From NCBI GenBank assembly GCA_024516035.1, contig CM044956.1, positions 28,245,101 to 28,309,100 of the forward strand: a DNA stretch of 64,000 bases, written 5' to 3'. The notes under the pieces are model-generated. The model searched no databases. It was not told the DNA's origin and worked only from the letters and a program-made list of their open reading frames with translations. This DNA is from Bactericera cockerelli (lineage: Eukaryota; Arthropoda; Insecta; Hemiptera; Triozidae). This document shows positions 10,504 to 21,752 of the stretch, piece after piece; position 1 is the first letter of the stretch, and the number at the start of each line of letters is the position of its first letter. Made by a program: the position numbers and the translations under genes.

Positions 10504-11345
10504 ATAAGTTGAGAACCCCTATTTTCTTTTAAAATTTGTTTCTTATTATTCCTCTACATCACAAAAAAAGCTGTCTGCCAAATTTCAAGTCATTCGGCTC
10601 AACCGTTTTGAGAATCTTACAAGACGCTAAAATGTCTACTTTTGTCCATAAGTTGAGGACCCCTGTTATCTTTGAAAAATCCTTTCATAGTAAGCTTCTT
10701 CATCACTGAAAGAAGTTTTCTGCCTAATTTCAAGTCATTCAGCACAACCCTTTTGAGAATCTGACAACACTCTAAAAATGACTAATTTTGACCATAAGTT
10801 GAGAACACCTGTTTCTTAGTACGCCCCTACATCATAAGGGGAAGCTTCCTGCAAAATTTCAAGTCAATCGGCCCAACCGTTTAGGCTCTGCGTTGATTAT
10901 GAATAAATGTTAATTTTTGGCCAGAAGTTGAGAACCCCTGTTTCCTTCAAAAAATTCGTTCTTACTACGCCCCTACATCAAAAGGAAAAGCTTCCTGCAA
11001 AATTTCAAGTCAATCGGCCCAGCCGTTTAGGCTCTGCGTTGATTATCAATAAATGTTAATTTTTGGCCATAAGTTGAGAACCCCTGTTTCCTTTAAAAAA
11101 AAATCCGTTCTTAGTACGCCCCTACATCATAAGGGGAAGCTTCCTGCAAAATTTCAAGTCAATCGGCCCAACCGTTTAGGCTCTGCGTTGATTATGAATA
11201 AATGTTAATTTTTTTCCATAAGTTGAGAACCCCTGTTTCCTTCAAAAAATCCGTTCTTAGTACGCCCCTACATCATAAGGGGAAGCTTCCTGCAAAATTT
11301 CAAGTCAATCGGCCCAGCCGTTTAGGCTCTGCGTTGATTATGAAT
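10504..11345 (-). repeat. Tandem repeat, about 6 units of 130-150 bp, inside the Helitron
   Basis: Successive units share 'cataagttgagaacccctgt', 'acgcccctacatcataa', 'cctgcaaaatttcaagtcaa', 'tcggcccaaccgttta'. The units nearest the 5' end of the element (highest coordinates) are almost identical. Those next to the coding part are more diverged, which suggests growth from the terminal side. Confidence 0.85.
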
Positions 11346-11373
11346 GAATGTAAATGGATTTTATATATATAGA

Positions 11374-12605
11374 TTGATAACAATTTAAAATGAAAGAGGC
11401 CTATAGCTAAACAAGATACATAGGTACAGTGGTACACATTACCTATTCTATTAGATACTACTAAATCTTCTCAAAAAAACATTATGAGTTGCTACATACT
11501 CGTATGTATATGAGACTGATGTGAAGGTGCAAACTTCAGTGTGATAAATATGATAAAACTGATAACAAAATAAAGGAAACATGTAGGTCCAAGTTATTGT
11601 AAGTATACAAGTAGATATAGGTAGTTACCTAAACTATACTTGAAATACTTTGAAGAGGTTTCTAACATTTATTCACAATCCTCGCCATCTACCTCAGGAA
11701 TGCAAGAAGTGGTGGGAGGGTGGAGAGTTGCAGGAAAATATTAGTCCGAATGACTTTATGTAATTTGAAGGACGCTTGGCTTTACTAAATTACTACACCT
11801 GGACAACCTTGTATTGTCCGTTAGTAGAGAGAGAAAGACAGTCTAAGCCGCGTCCCCACCGGTGTTGATCAACATGACGTTGAGTCGAACGCAACCCGAT
11901 TCAAGGCAATAAAGATCTAAGGAAGTTTCGATGAACAGGAAATTTCAGTACCTAATCAGCAGTCTAGAGAGAAGTAGATACGCATTTTGAAATTGAGTTT
12001 CATGTCAAAAGACCAGGATTCATCGAGTTGATTAGGGTTCATCGACCTTTGATAATTACGGCAGCAGTTAGCAGAATGTCTTCCTCCCTCATTTTAAAAT
12101 TATTGATGGTTATTAAAATAAAATATTAAAAAAATATATTTTTTTACGTAGAAATAATCAAAGTTGCCACCACACACCAACTTGAGAAAACTAAATGTTG
12201 AATCTTGTTGGTCAACTAAAAAGCGTCTACAATGAAAATTTCGGTGGTGACGGTGCTGTGTTGATCAATTGTTGAACAATATTGTTGATCTACACGTTGA
12301 ACACGGGTGTATAACTAATAATGATTATGTATTCAGCATATTAGAGTGATGTGGACAATGTGAGTATGACCTGTGTGGAATTCAGAGCAGAATAACTATT
12401 ATAACATAATTATTAGATATTCAGAGGTTCTTGACCAACTATTCATTATGATGGAGATATCATTCGGAGAAAGCACGCATTGAAATGCCGAACTCATACC
12501 TCATATTTGAATTCACAACCCTAAAACCCTAAAGCTTTGTAAAAGTTGTCGAATGATGTCACAGTAACATTATGACTGATTTCATAAATACTTAAGCCCG
12601 CTAGC
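11374..12605. other. Unassigned DNA
   Basis: No gene was recognised. Around 11870-12300 the motif 'gttgatcaac' or 'gttgatca' recurs several times ('cggtgttgatcaacatg', 'gtgttgatcaattgttgaac', 'attgttgatctacacgttg'), a possible decayed inverted-repeat element. Confidence 0.35.
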
Positions 12606-12790
12606 TACCTCAGTCTGTAGCTTGATGAATAAGACGGGGGACTTGTAATCTGGGGGTCGGTGGTTCAAGTCCCAAGTTTAACAAAAAATTAGTGATGCTA
12701 TTTTGAGTACTTTGAGTATTTAGTGATGATTTTTTGAGAATTTAGCGATATTGTAATATCACGATTGTGGTTAACACAAATATGATTACA
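12606..12790 (+). repeat. tRNA(Thr-UGU)-like SINE, copy 1
   Basis: 'gtagcttgatgaataagac' (weak box A), an anticodon arm with loop ACTTGTAAT giving UGU, and GGTCGGTGGTTCAAGTCCC (box B) define a tRNA-like head. The tail 'aatatcacgattgtggttaa' and 'cacaaatatgatta' is shared with the copy at 57495-57625, so this is a SINE family and not a tRNA gene. Confidence 0.7.
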
Positions 12791-13412
12791 TAAAAACTTA
12801 CTCAAGCCCGACATTAAAATTCACCATACGTTAGCTTAGGGATCGATCTACTCTGAGGTCGGTCAATTGTTTCTAACCTACCTGGCCCATGATTCAGCAA
12901 AAAAAAGGTACAAGAATAAATGGTTTTGAATTAGATCAGAAGAGATGAGGGCTTGCAACTCAAGGCGTGGGTAGGTAAGGTTCTCTCGTGAGCTGTGTGG
13001 TAGAGACATGAGACAGTATACTAATGGTATGTGACGCAGAACTTGATGAGGAAATGGACGAGAATCAGGAAATTGAATAAAGAAAATACAAGAGAGACAC
13101 GCCCTCGATATTGAAATAGAAAAAACAAAGAACAAACAAGAAATTAATAAAATTAGCCACTAATCCAGGTTTTTTTTTAAATAAATTTATTGTAGGTACA
13201 AAAGGATTTGGGTCTATAATAATCCAAATTTGTTTTCTTCAATTTATTGTTGTAACTTTTAACAAACTATCCTTCCGTTTGACCGAATAATTCAGGACCT
13301 CAAAATCCTCAGTTAATAAGATTAACCTGAATAAATCAGTGAAACATGATCGAGTTCTCATTCTGATTGAAGATGATCACTACATTATAACATTTTATGA
13401 ATGTTATCGTTA
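12791..13412. other. Unassigned DNA
   Basis: No gene was recognised. An open frame on the minus strand at 12878-13135 has no recognisable domain or splice context. Confidence 0.35.
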
Positions 13413-13668
13413 TCTCTATATATAAAACAGAAAAAAGGACTACCTACCTACCTACCTACCTATGTTTGTTTGTTTGTTTGTCCGGAGTTGTTTAGCCAAA
13501 ACGGTAAGAGATAGCGAAAAATGTCTCAGAATTGACCCCCCCAAAACCATTATCGCTTTGTCCAGAAAAATTATAAAAAGTTCAAAAAGGCATTGCTGTC
13601 CAGCAGTACGGCCATGCCTTAGTAAATTTGAAATTTAGTCCCGTTGCAAAGCACGGGCAAACGGCTAG
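13413..13668 (+). mobile_element. Non-autonomous mini-Helitron, 256 bp
   Basis: It starts TCTCTATATATAAAAC after an A and ends CGGCTAG before a T, with the hairpin CCCGT...ACGGG about 10 bases before the end. It has an (ACCT)n/(GTTT)n low-complexity tract near the 5' end and 'cggccatgcc' in the 3' subterminal region, as in the larger Helitrons. It has no coding capacity. Confidence 0.85.
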
Positions 13669-16600
13669 TCACTATTAAATATGGAGTGCGCTAAACATCG
13701 GGATACACTGGATCATTGAAGATTTAAATAGTATTATGAACACATCAATATCTAGTGTCTACGGAGTAAGTGATCAGATAGGTATTATACAAAGAGGTAA
13801 ACAGACAATTAACCAGTAGGTTAGTCCAACATGTCGGGAGTAAGTATTTAGGTATTCGTTACGCCTAAATCATTCACCACAGCCAGATATAATGAGAGTA
13901 CCCGACTGACCACTGTCCTCGCCATGACACTGTTTCATGCTCCGACGGGCTTGGATAAGAAAAGGTAAGTTGAACTGACCATACTGGAACACACTTTCCT
14001 TGGGTCTAAATGGAATATTTACTTCGAGATTTTACTGGGCGCTCTTGTTTAGGTTATGATTATTTTTAATTATCTATTTTTTCTCAATTTCATAAATATA
14101 GAATTGTTCGAATCGTCTTGGGTTTGAAGTCAGGTTCGATTGTTTGCCACAGGACGGATGGATATGTTATGCAGGAGAGAGATGGATGGAGGCATAATAT
14201 GTTGCTGCGAAGCAATATTATGTTGCTGTGAAGCGAAGGCGATGAAATTCTAAAAATGTTCTGTTCTTAGAATAAAGTCTTCTATTCACTTTCATATCAC
14301 ACATCAATAAGGTCGATAGATCTGTACATTTCCCTCAAGTTTATGACCGCATTGTCCACAATACCCAATTGAGATATAAAAAAATGACGTTGTGTGTCGT
14401 CATTTTGTGTAAGTATTTTATTTCATAAAGTTTTTTTATTTTCCATTGATTTCATATGAAGTAGTAGAGTACAGATGACGTGAACCGATGGAATATGGAA
14501 TAGTATCATTAATTACTCACCCAGCAGGTATAGGAAAAAGACCTAACCTCAGATCCCAAGGCAAATGCCATAGTTAGATGTCAAGATCTCTTATCGCCTC
14601 TGGCAACTGTCACTCCCATTTGTTAGATATCTACCTATACGTCATCATCATAATGTACAAGAATGTATTACGTATATTTTATATTCTCCTCGTATTACTT
14701 CTTCTGATTGTCATGATGTAAAAATAGAACTACAGAAGAAGCTAAGGTATCTTTTTCTCTCTATTGTGAATTACCTACTGCTGAATTTGTTGTAGCTCGA
14801 GGTAAAATATTTCTTATTTCTAAGTTGGAGTGTTCGTAGGTATATTAAAAAGTTAATGATCCAGGTGTATCTACAATCTACATCCATTGCTCAGCAGTAC
14901 CTAACTAGAATAGGAGGTACTATAAACTATAATAATAGTGTTTATAGGAATTCAAATTAAGACCATCTCATATTATGTCACAGTACAAAGACAGCAAGGC
15001 CAAACATTGTGGCTCTCCTCAGAATATAATGCCACAAAATATCAATCTTTTGCTCCATTAATGTAATGTCATAAAGAAGTTAGATATGTTCCTATTGTTC
15101 TGAATAAATGATTCTGAGTGCCTTATCTACGAGAAGTTGGAACTTAAGGGCACGTATTTATTCGTAAATCATTTATAATATTATCATCCTCCATTGAAAT
15201 GAAAGAGATAGAATGAAAGTAAACTACTTCCAATGTCTATAACCATGACAAAATTGCTATGAATTACCCACTTTTAAATGTGTTCTAGAAATTAACTATT
15301 ATTATCACTTAGTGAATTTATTTCATTTAGTTGAAGAACTAAGTCAGCTCACCCAATAAAGTTACTGACAATGTTGCTTAGCTGCAGCCACTTTAGTGTC
15401 CTGGCTTAGACATTCGTGAACACGATATTCCTGGACAGCAACAACACTGTACTCGTAGTATACGTCCAGCATATACATTCATTACTATTCTTGTCTTCCA
15501 TTTTGCCGATTGAGTGAAGTTTCGATGCATTCCATGTTGCAATTCCACTGCATTTGTAAACTAATATCAGATTGGTTTTGCAATTGCATTGTATATATTA
15601 TTATTGTAATGAACGTTCATGCATAGTATAATGACCTTATATAAGGTATCCATAAGAGAGTTATTATAGCATTTCATTTGAATTACTGTCACTTTAGCAT
15701 TAGGTCATATATATTGTATTCAGCATTCGACCGATTGAAGGTAATTGAGCTCACTGAATTTGATGTATGACCTTTTGAAATTATATCACACAGATATACA
15801 TCTATTAGTAAGTGGTCAATGCATGACTTGCCGTTTGCATTCTGGATGGCTATCCATCCTTAATACTCAGACATCTGGTTCATTCTGAATTTTTCTAGAT
15901 GTTTTCTTTCAGAATCTCGTACATTTTTTGATGGAGTTCATTATGTAAAACCACTTTATATAATCTTATCATGTTTCATGTAGATTCCATTTATAAAATT
16001 GGAACTCATACAGTAACAATTAATTAATTGAGGACCGAAAAAATGTCAAAATTCAATGAGTCGAACATTTCTGAAAAATCCTGCTGTCTTAGTAAGAGAC
16101 AAGTTACCGATCGCTCAAAAAATAATAATATTATAATACTCGTACTTCAGTCATGGCAGCAGCACTCAGTAATATCACCAACAATCAGAAACAATCGATT
16201 GTACGGTATACCTTATAACTGTTGGCAATGGACTAACAGTTCTGTTCTAATGTTCAGTAAATAACTTTGAATTGCCAAAATACCTCATAGGTAGGTGAGT
16301 AAACTTCACAAGTTGAAAACAAATGATGAGCCACGAATGAATACAAATGCAGAAGATAATGTAGTTGTAGAGTAGATAATAGATTTTCAATACCTCAGAA
16401 GCTCGAGGACATGGTCCAGTGGAAAACATTCACAAAACAATAATAGCAAATGATAGGTACTGTTGTATGGTATTCTCTGATGCTTCATGTTGATTACATA
16501 ATTATTATACATAGGTATTTAGGTGTGCATGAATTTTGATATTTCAATCCAAGTTCAATAATTTCCTACCTACCACAGCGATAAAGACAATACTTCAACA

Positions 16601-16807
16601 TGCTGTGCTCTCAGTCAACGAAATTTAACAAATCATTCTTTAGTATTTTTGCAGAGTGGGACCATAATACAGATTGTCATATACAGTTCGGATGGACAGA
16701 TTGATGGACAATTGGACGTTTGTGCTCTATGCAAGAAAAAACACGCTACAAAAACAATAAACTAAGACCTCAATTAACAATATGTTGAGCCGGAGAAAGC
16801 AACATAC
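13669..16807. other. Intronic or intergenic DNA
   Basis: No gene was established. A short sequence with an ATG at 13923 and a strong donor-like AAAAG/GTAAGT near 13964, and an exon-like stretch ending in a donor motif near 14519 (minus), were seen but lack support. The rest is unremarkable AT-rich sequence. If the minus-strand gene of 37118-37349 continues past 16808, this is its intron. Confidence 0.35.
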
Positions 16808-16938
16808 CTGCCGCCATAGATGTCGTTGGGAGACAAGGGGGAGCTTTCGTCTTCGGAGAACTCCTCGGGGTCCGAGTCCTGCAGGTGTAGCTGTCGTAGG
16901 GTGCTCATGGCGGAGTGCGGGGACACCCCTGGGTAGAT
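16808..16938 (-). CDS. Internal coding exon of unidentified host gene
   Basis: On the minus strand an acceptor (TTTGCTTGCAG) opens a 131-bp exon that closes with CAG/GTATGT. The open frame begins in phase 0 with IYPGVSPHSAMSTLRQLHLQ, continues DSDPEEFSEDESSPLSPNDI and ends YGG plus two bases of a split codon. The GC content is far above the AT-rich surroundings. The acidic Ser/Pro-rich character suggests a disordered, possibly phosphorylated cytoplasmic segment. The other two frames on this strand are less plausible. The family is not recognised. It may be the same gene as the start-codon exon at 37118-37349, but that exon ends after one base of a codon and this one starts in phase 0, so at least one intervening exon would be required. 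Confidence 0.6.
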
Positions 16939-18911
16939 CTGCAAGCAAACGAGAGGAATTGGATCAATAATAATAAAATCTACAATCAATCAATCATTCA
17001 AATGTTTTATTGTGAATAAATATATGCAAAGTATGTGTTTCATATTTATCTTAAATTACTAATTAGAGACTAAAACTAAAACTAATTAAAAACTAATGCA
17101 CCAGAGGCAATGTGTACCATCTACCATAATTCCGTAATGGATGCTAAATGCTAAATCATAATATGATGTATCGGAAGTACTAACTTGTAAAATTACTTAG
17201 TTGTCACAGTGTCACTCATAATGACTGTCATACTGCATTTGATGAAGCATTCACACCAGTTTATCTCAGTGTAGAGTAAGACCAACTGAACATTAAGGAT
17301 TACTATTACTTCCACGACCACAGCACCCACTATGACTTACAATGACCATAGCAAGCTTGGTTGAATGACCCAAGGTATGGTCTCATCCAAATCAAAGTAG
17401 AAGCGTTAACTTTATGACTGGGATATCAAATCTTACCTAGCGCTACGACCGCGACGCTTAGTTATTTCAAATCTTACTTGCATTATATGTTCGAGATTCT
17501 CCTGCATAGTGATGACAGGACAAGCATAATAATAATAGCAGTAAAATATAATATAAGTTCCAACAAAGCTCTAGAATCGTAAAGTCGCATTCTAATTATA
17601 ACCGCAGAAGTTGTTCACGTAATTTGCAACATGTGTAAACACATTTCTTCTTCATATTTTCCTAAATCACAACCTACATGCTGAATGTGAAGTAATAAGT
17701 ATTGTTTTAGCTGCTTTCTTATATGCTACATAATTACTACAATGGATATACTACAGACTACTGGAAGGAATCGGTTCAATAGAGATCAAGCTTAGTAGAA
17801 TCAAGATTCGGAAATAAAAACTCAATAATTCTATTCTAATCAATAAAAATCTACTGTGAATACATATACATACAAATGTTATCACAGGAGACAATAGATG
17901 TCATACCAGATGGAAGGGTATAAGTACTGTTATCGGTCTCGCTATAAGGATATCAAGGCTCCTGGTCGTACTCACACACTTCCTGTCATGTACGTCTATA
18001 TGTCTGCAGCCATACCAATGATGGTATGAACAGTACTATGCTTGGATGTGCCCAAGAAGTATCATAAAAACGAAAGCTAACGGGTATCCGAATTTGGAAC
18101 ATTCACTGACACCTATCTTAGTGTCTGACTCATGAAGCGACACATTTATTGTTCTGATGCTGTCATAACTAATCACTCTAATCAGTGAGTTAGCTAATTC
18201 TGGTTTTATTTGATCTGAATACAAATAATTTTGTTGTATCCATGCTGGTAACAAAGCACAAAGCTAGGTATTTTCTACCTAATAACGTTTAAAAAAATTA
18301 ATTGATGGGTGCTTGTGACAGGCAAGATTCATATAAATATAGAGATCTTGGCTTTCAAGATTGGAAGTTAAAAACAAAACAGAAATATTTTGAAGATGGT
18401 AGCAATCGGTTTAGGAAACTACTTGGTTGACTTAGTACTCCAGGAATGATTAGATAATTATATACTTAGTTATAATGATACTGTTGGTTCACTGGAAACT
18501 AACACTGATATTATGTACCTTAGTGAAGAAGTTACTAACCTGTGAAGAGCCAATCTCCTTCACCTACTAAGTAACTACCAAACTGAGAACAATACATCAC
18601 ATGGATGAATTAAACGGAAATTAGATGCGATGATAAATACAAGATCATCGCCAGCAACTCACCTGTTGCCAGGAGGAGTATGAGTAATTCCTTGACTTCA
18701 TTAAATACTTGAAAGTTCTGACGAATGTGTTGACCGATCAAGGTGTTAGGTGGTTTGGCCTTAAATTGAACACAACTCAAAAACCTGACTTGAATGTTAC
18801 TTCATAGAAAACTATCGTCCATCATACTTACTTAACCCAAAATTTTCCAAAGTTCTTCCTTTTTCATTAGAATCAGATGATCACTTTTGCTTCTTTTTAG
18901 TACCAAAACAA
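16939..18911. other. Probable intron with exon-like snippets
   Basis: Mostly AT-rich sequence without gene signals. At 17479-17502 a possible 24-nt microexon on the minus strand (acceptor CTATGCAG, donor CAA/GTAAGA, reading ENLEHIMQ) is visible. Near 18662 (minus) a strong donor-like CAG/GTGAGT follows open sequence. Plus-strand 18725-18790 (WFGLKLNTTQ) and 18810-18850 (ENYRP, SKV) look like scrambled LINE reverse transcriptase pieces. Confidence 0.3.
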
Positions 18912-19874
18912 TGACTAACTTGGGCAGCCTCTTACATCAAACTCATTTGTAACTAAATGAATAAATGTATTATCTACATCCAAGTTTCTCAAATTTCGGG
19001 TAACCCAAGTAAACTTTACTTCAGTGAGTCATCTAATGGTGACTAAACCAAAAGGTTAATTTTGTTGTACTTGTGTTCGAGGGGCAAGATATGCCCAGCT
19101 TTGTTTATTTGTGGTATATCAAATTAAATTGTGAACCATACTTTCAAAATTCCATTCAATGTTTCACTTGCTGTCATTTTCGACATATCACCAAATCTAG
19201 CAGGAATAAAAAACTATGCACAAAATGTTTACATGAGATAAAAGAGAACCATTCATGTGACCTGACAATTCTGAAGTATTTGGTTTATTCTGGTATGCAC
19301 AACTCGAACAGTAAGACTTGTCCTGAGTATGAGAGACAGCGAGACATCAAGATTCTAATGAGTGCTCGCAGCCTTTGTTGCTGAGGCGAATGCTCTGCTT
19401 CCTCGCGCTCGCTACACTTACGCTATCCGTACGAACAACAAAATGTCCTGGATGAGAATAGAGATGAGGTAACCCAAGTATCAGGAAATAATTATCAAAC
19501 TGAGTTTCCTCATCTAGAAGGTAAAACGCCCATACATCATAAAAACATCACAAGGTACGTACCTCCAGCTATCCCCGACAGTAAGAAAGTCAAGCAAAAT
19601 AAGACCAACTTACAACATTTTGAAGAAACTCAACTGACACAACCTGACTCTTATTATAAAGGAAATGAAATTTCTATAATGATGTATAAAGGTTGCGAAG
19701 TATTATCTATGTACTTTATAAATCAAACTACTGTTTCTTCAGGAAATCATCCCCATTCTTCACTGGGGGTGTTCTTCAGCTGTGTAATGCTTGGGGGAGA
19801 TGGATTTCTTGCAATAGATCCCCAACATAGTCTACAAATGAGTTTGATGTAAGAGACTGCCCAAGTTAGTTTAA
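18912..19874. repeat. Inverted repeat flanking a LINE gag fragment
   Basis: 'aacttgggcag.ctcttaca' followed by 'tcaaactcatttgta' at 18912-18950 recurs as its reverse complement at 19836-19874 with about one mismatch. The ~885 bases between include the gag-like fragment at 19073-19384. This could be two opposite LINE fragments or a small transposon that has captured LINE sequence. Confidence 0.6.
19073..19384 (+). pseudogene. LINE ORF1 (gag-like) fragment with zinc-knuckle cysteines
   Basis: The open frame reads CFTCCHFRHITKSSRNKKLC, TKCLHEIKENHSC, then HNSNSKTCPEYERQRDIKI. This is the CCHC-knuckle region followed by the CPEYxRQxxI signature found at the end of gag-like ORF1 proteins of Jockey/I-type non-LTR retrotransposons. 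Those proteins bind the element RNA. Some knuckle cysteines and the conserved Gly are altered. The frame stops at 19384 and a shifted frame (KKVKQNKTNLQHF) goes on to about 19640. Nothing upstream restores a full ORF1, and no complete ORF2 follows, so this is a dead fragment. Confidence 0.75.
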
Positions 19875-20254
19875 GTCGAGACTGAGTGGAGGCAATAAAA
19901 CAACTTCCTTTAGAGTGAATCGATCAAGTTAGATGACAACTTTCTTCAAGATGAAATTGAAAGTATGATTAATTTCATTAGAAAGGAATCTCGCAAGGTC
20001 TTCAATCTTTGCAACCAATAAACCAGTTTTTAGTTTTTAAAATTAAGAAAACCATTCGTACGGAAGAGAGCTTGGTTTATCGCAAGAAATCTAATAGACC
20101 GAATCAGCTCGCTGGATCAAGGTTGGTGACCGCGAAACTAATTACAATTCTGACGACCTGATGGATTATTTAGTTTAGTTAAGAGTTTAGATCATTTCAA
20201 AATAATGGTTTTGAAGTAAATTTTCAAAATGGTAGGTGGGCTATGTTATATTCT
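19875..20254. other. Unassigned DNA
   Basis: No gene was recognised. It may include further decayed LINE sequence continuing from the left. Confidence 0.3.
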
Positions 20255-20318
20255 TGGGGTTTAACGTCCCTTTCAACCGCTAAGGTCATTACGAGACGGG
20301 GGTTTTATCTTCCGTTTA
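20255..20318 (-). repeat. 5S-derived SINE, 3' tail fragment
   Basis: The reverse complement matches the family tail: 'aaaacccccgtc', 'atgacc', 'ggttgaaagggacgttaaac'. The 5S head is absent. Confidence 0.65.
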
Positions 20319-20521
20319 CTTAAAACTTACCTACTATCTAGTAGATAAGTTTTATCCTAGTAGGTCTTTGTTTGTGTGTCCGAATTGTTGAGACGAAATG
20401 GTAAGAGAAAGCAAAACCTTGATTAAAGAAGATTAAACCCTAAGTGAAATTTCCGTCCAATTCCAGTTAGATTGTCAAAAGTCCGAAATTCCAAACCGTC
20501 CTTGAGCTTCCTCAAGTATTA

Positions 20522-21750
20522 GGGGAAGGTTTGCTAAAACCGGGTAGTCTGCTAATACCGGGTACCACTGTTTCCGACGATACCGCTAATGCCATCAATG
20601 AACTGATTACAGAAACTAAAATCTCTTCCTAGCAGAGCGTAACTTTTGTAAACAAACCAATTTCATTTCGAGTCATTTCGCTCTGATTTGAGGTTCAAGT
20701 TTTGCTCGTGTTATTTCCTTATTTTCGAACCCACAGTTATCGAGTGACTTTTAACAGCTATTTGTGCTAAAAATTCATGGTAAGTGTGTAAAGCTGTTAC
20801 TTAAGAAGTGCTATTTCATATCATAATTAAATCTTTTTAATATCGTTTTGCATGTCTTGGTTATTCAATATTTTTTACAGAAAGTCATGAGTCTGTTCAT
20901 ACCGGGTACTTTGGGGTTGATAAAACCGGGTACAGATCAGTACAGATTTTCAGGTACCCGATTTGAGCAGCCTATTTTTTCCTTATCGTTGTGTGTATTT
21001 TTAAGTACTTACATTTTTTTTAAGTTGTCTTTGATATGTCTCTGGATATTTTTTAGGGAAGGTATTGAAGTTAAGTAGGTGAGCAAGTTGGGACCTGCTA
21101 GATATTATTTTGTAATGTCATTCAATTATTTTTTATATTTTAATGTAACTCAAGATGATCAATATTCTTGAAGTGTGTGAAATCACTATTATTTCTCCTT
21201 TTTTATTACCTACCTATTGTTTTTTTTTAAACAAATTTCCTAATATTTTAGTACAATTCCTATTCTAGTTATTTTTTACAATGTCAAGAAAGATAGTTGT
21301 CAGTTTTCCTTTATGAATACCTAGAAGTGTGTTACCTATTTTATTTTTCTAAAATTTAGGTTCAAAATTTGTTTGCCATTCGAAAAATAATGATTTTTTA
21401 CATTGAAACTACTTATGCTCATAAATAAAAATAAAAAATGTTAAAGTTCGTTTCAATAAACATCATTGAACTTTTTATCAATGTCTTTCATAAGAAATAT
21501 AGGGGTACCCGGTTCTGTCATACCCAGTACCCGGTTCTGAAAGACCGGGTTGACAGAACCGGGTACTTTGAATTTTTTTGAAAAAAATAAATTTAACAAA
21601 AAATGGCAATACATAGTGACGTATCGTTCTCAAATTTAGATAGCCAACAACGTTGTGAATGTTTTTCAGTTTAATTTGCTTAGCTGATGATAATTGCTTT
21701 TCCGCTAGATGGCCTAGAAAACTAAGTACCGGTTTTGGGAGAACTTCCCC
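20522..21750. mobile_element. TA-flanked DNA element with repeated ACCGGGTAC motifs
   Basis: It starts GGGGAAGGTTTGCTAAAACC and ends GGTTTTGGGAGAACTTCCCC, an imperfect inverted repeat of about 25 bases, with TA at 20520-20521 and 21751-21752. The motif ACCGGGTA or its complement recurs at least eight times near both ends, in clusters at 20537-20570, 20895-20930 and 21505-21570. No transposase was seen, so it is non-autonomous. The TA duplication suggests the Tc1/mariner/pogo group. The motif array could be transposase binding sites. Confidence 0.75.
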
Positions 21751-21752
21751 TA

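Larger units (their letters stand above)
8170..11373 (-). mobile_element. Helitron, 3.2 kb, internally deleted
   Basis: Read on the minus strand, it starts TCTATATATATAAA at 11373 (preceded by A) and ends at 8170 with the hairpin GCGGGC-GTA-GCCCGC followed by CTAG (followed by T). This is the textbook Helitron layout: A/TC start, CTRR/T end, 3' hairpin, no target duplication. It encodes only the region after the replication initiator plus a Pif1-type helicase. The HUH endonuclease is missing, replaced by a tandem-repeat block near the 5' end. Frameshifts and nested SINEs show it cannot move by itself. The 3' end carries two GGCATGGCC motifs also seen in the ~44-bp satellite family. Confidence 0.9.

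Noticed and set aside
13883..13964. Plus-strand exon with ATG and AAAAG/GTAAGT donor
   Set aside because: Only 14 codons, no conservation evidence, and it would lie opposite the inferred minus-strand gene.
14521..14640. Minus-strand exon-like stretch before a GTGAGT donor
   Set aside because: No convincing acceptor or frame; could be a repeat.
18662..18725. Minus-strand exon ending CAG/GTGAGT and reading NEVKELLILLLAT
   Set aside because: The acceptor is weak, its phase does not fit the neighbouring exon candidates, and the opposite strand looks like LINE reverse transcriptase debris.
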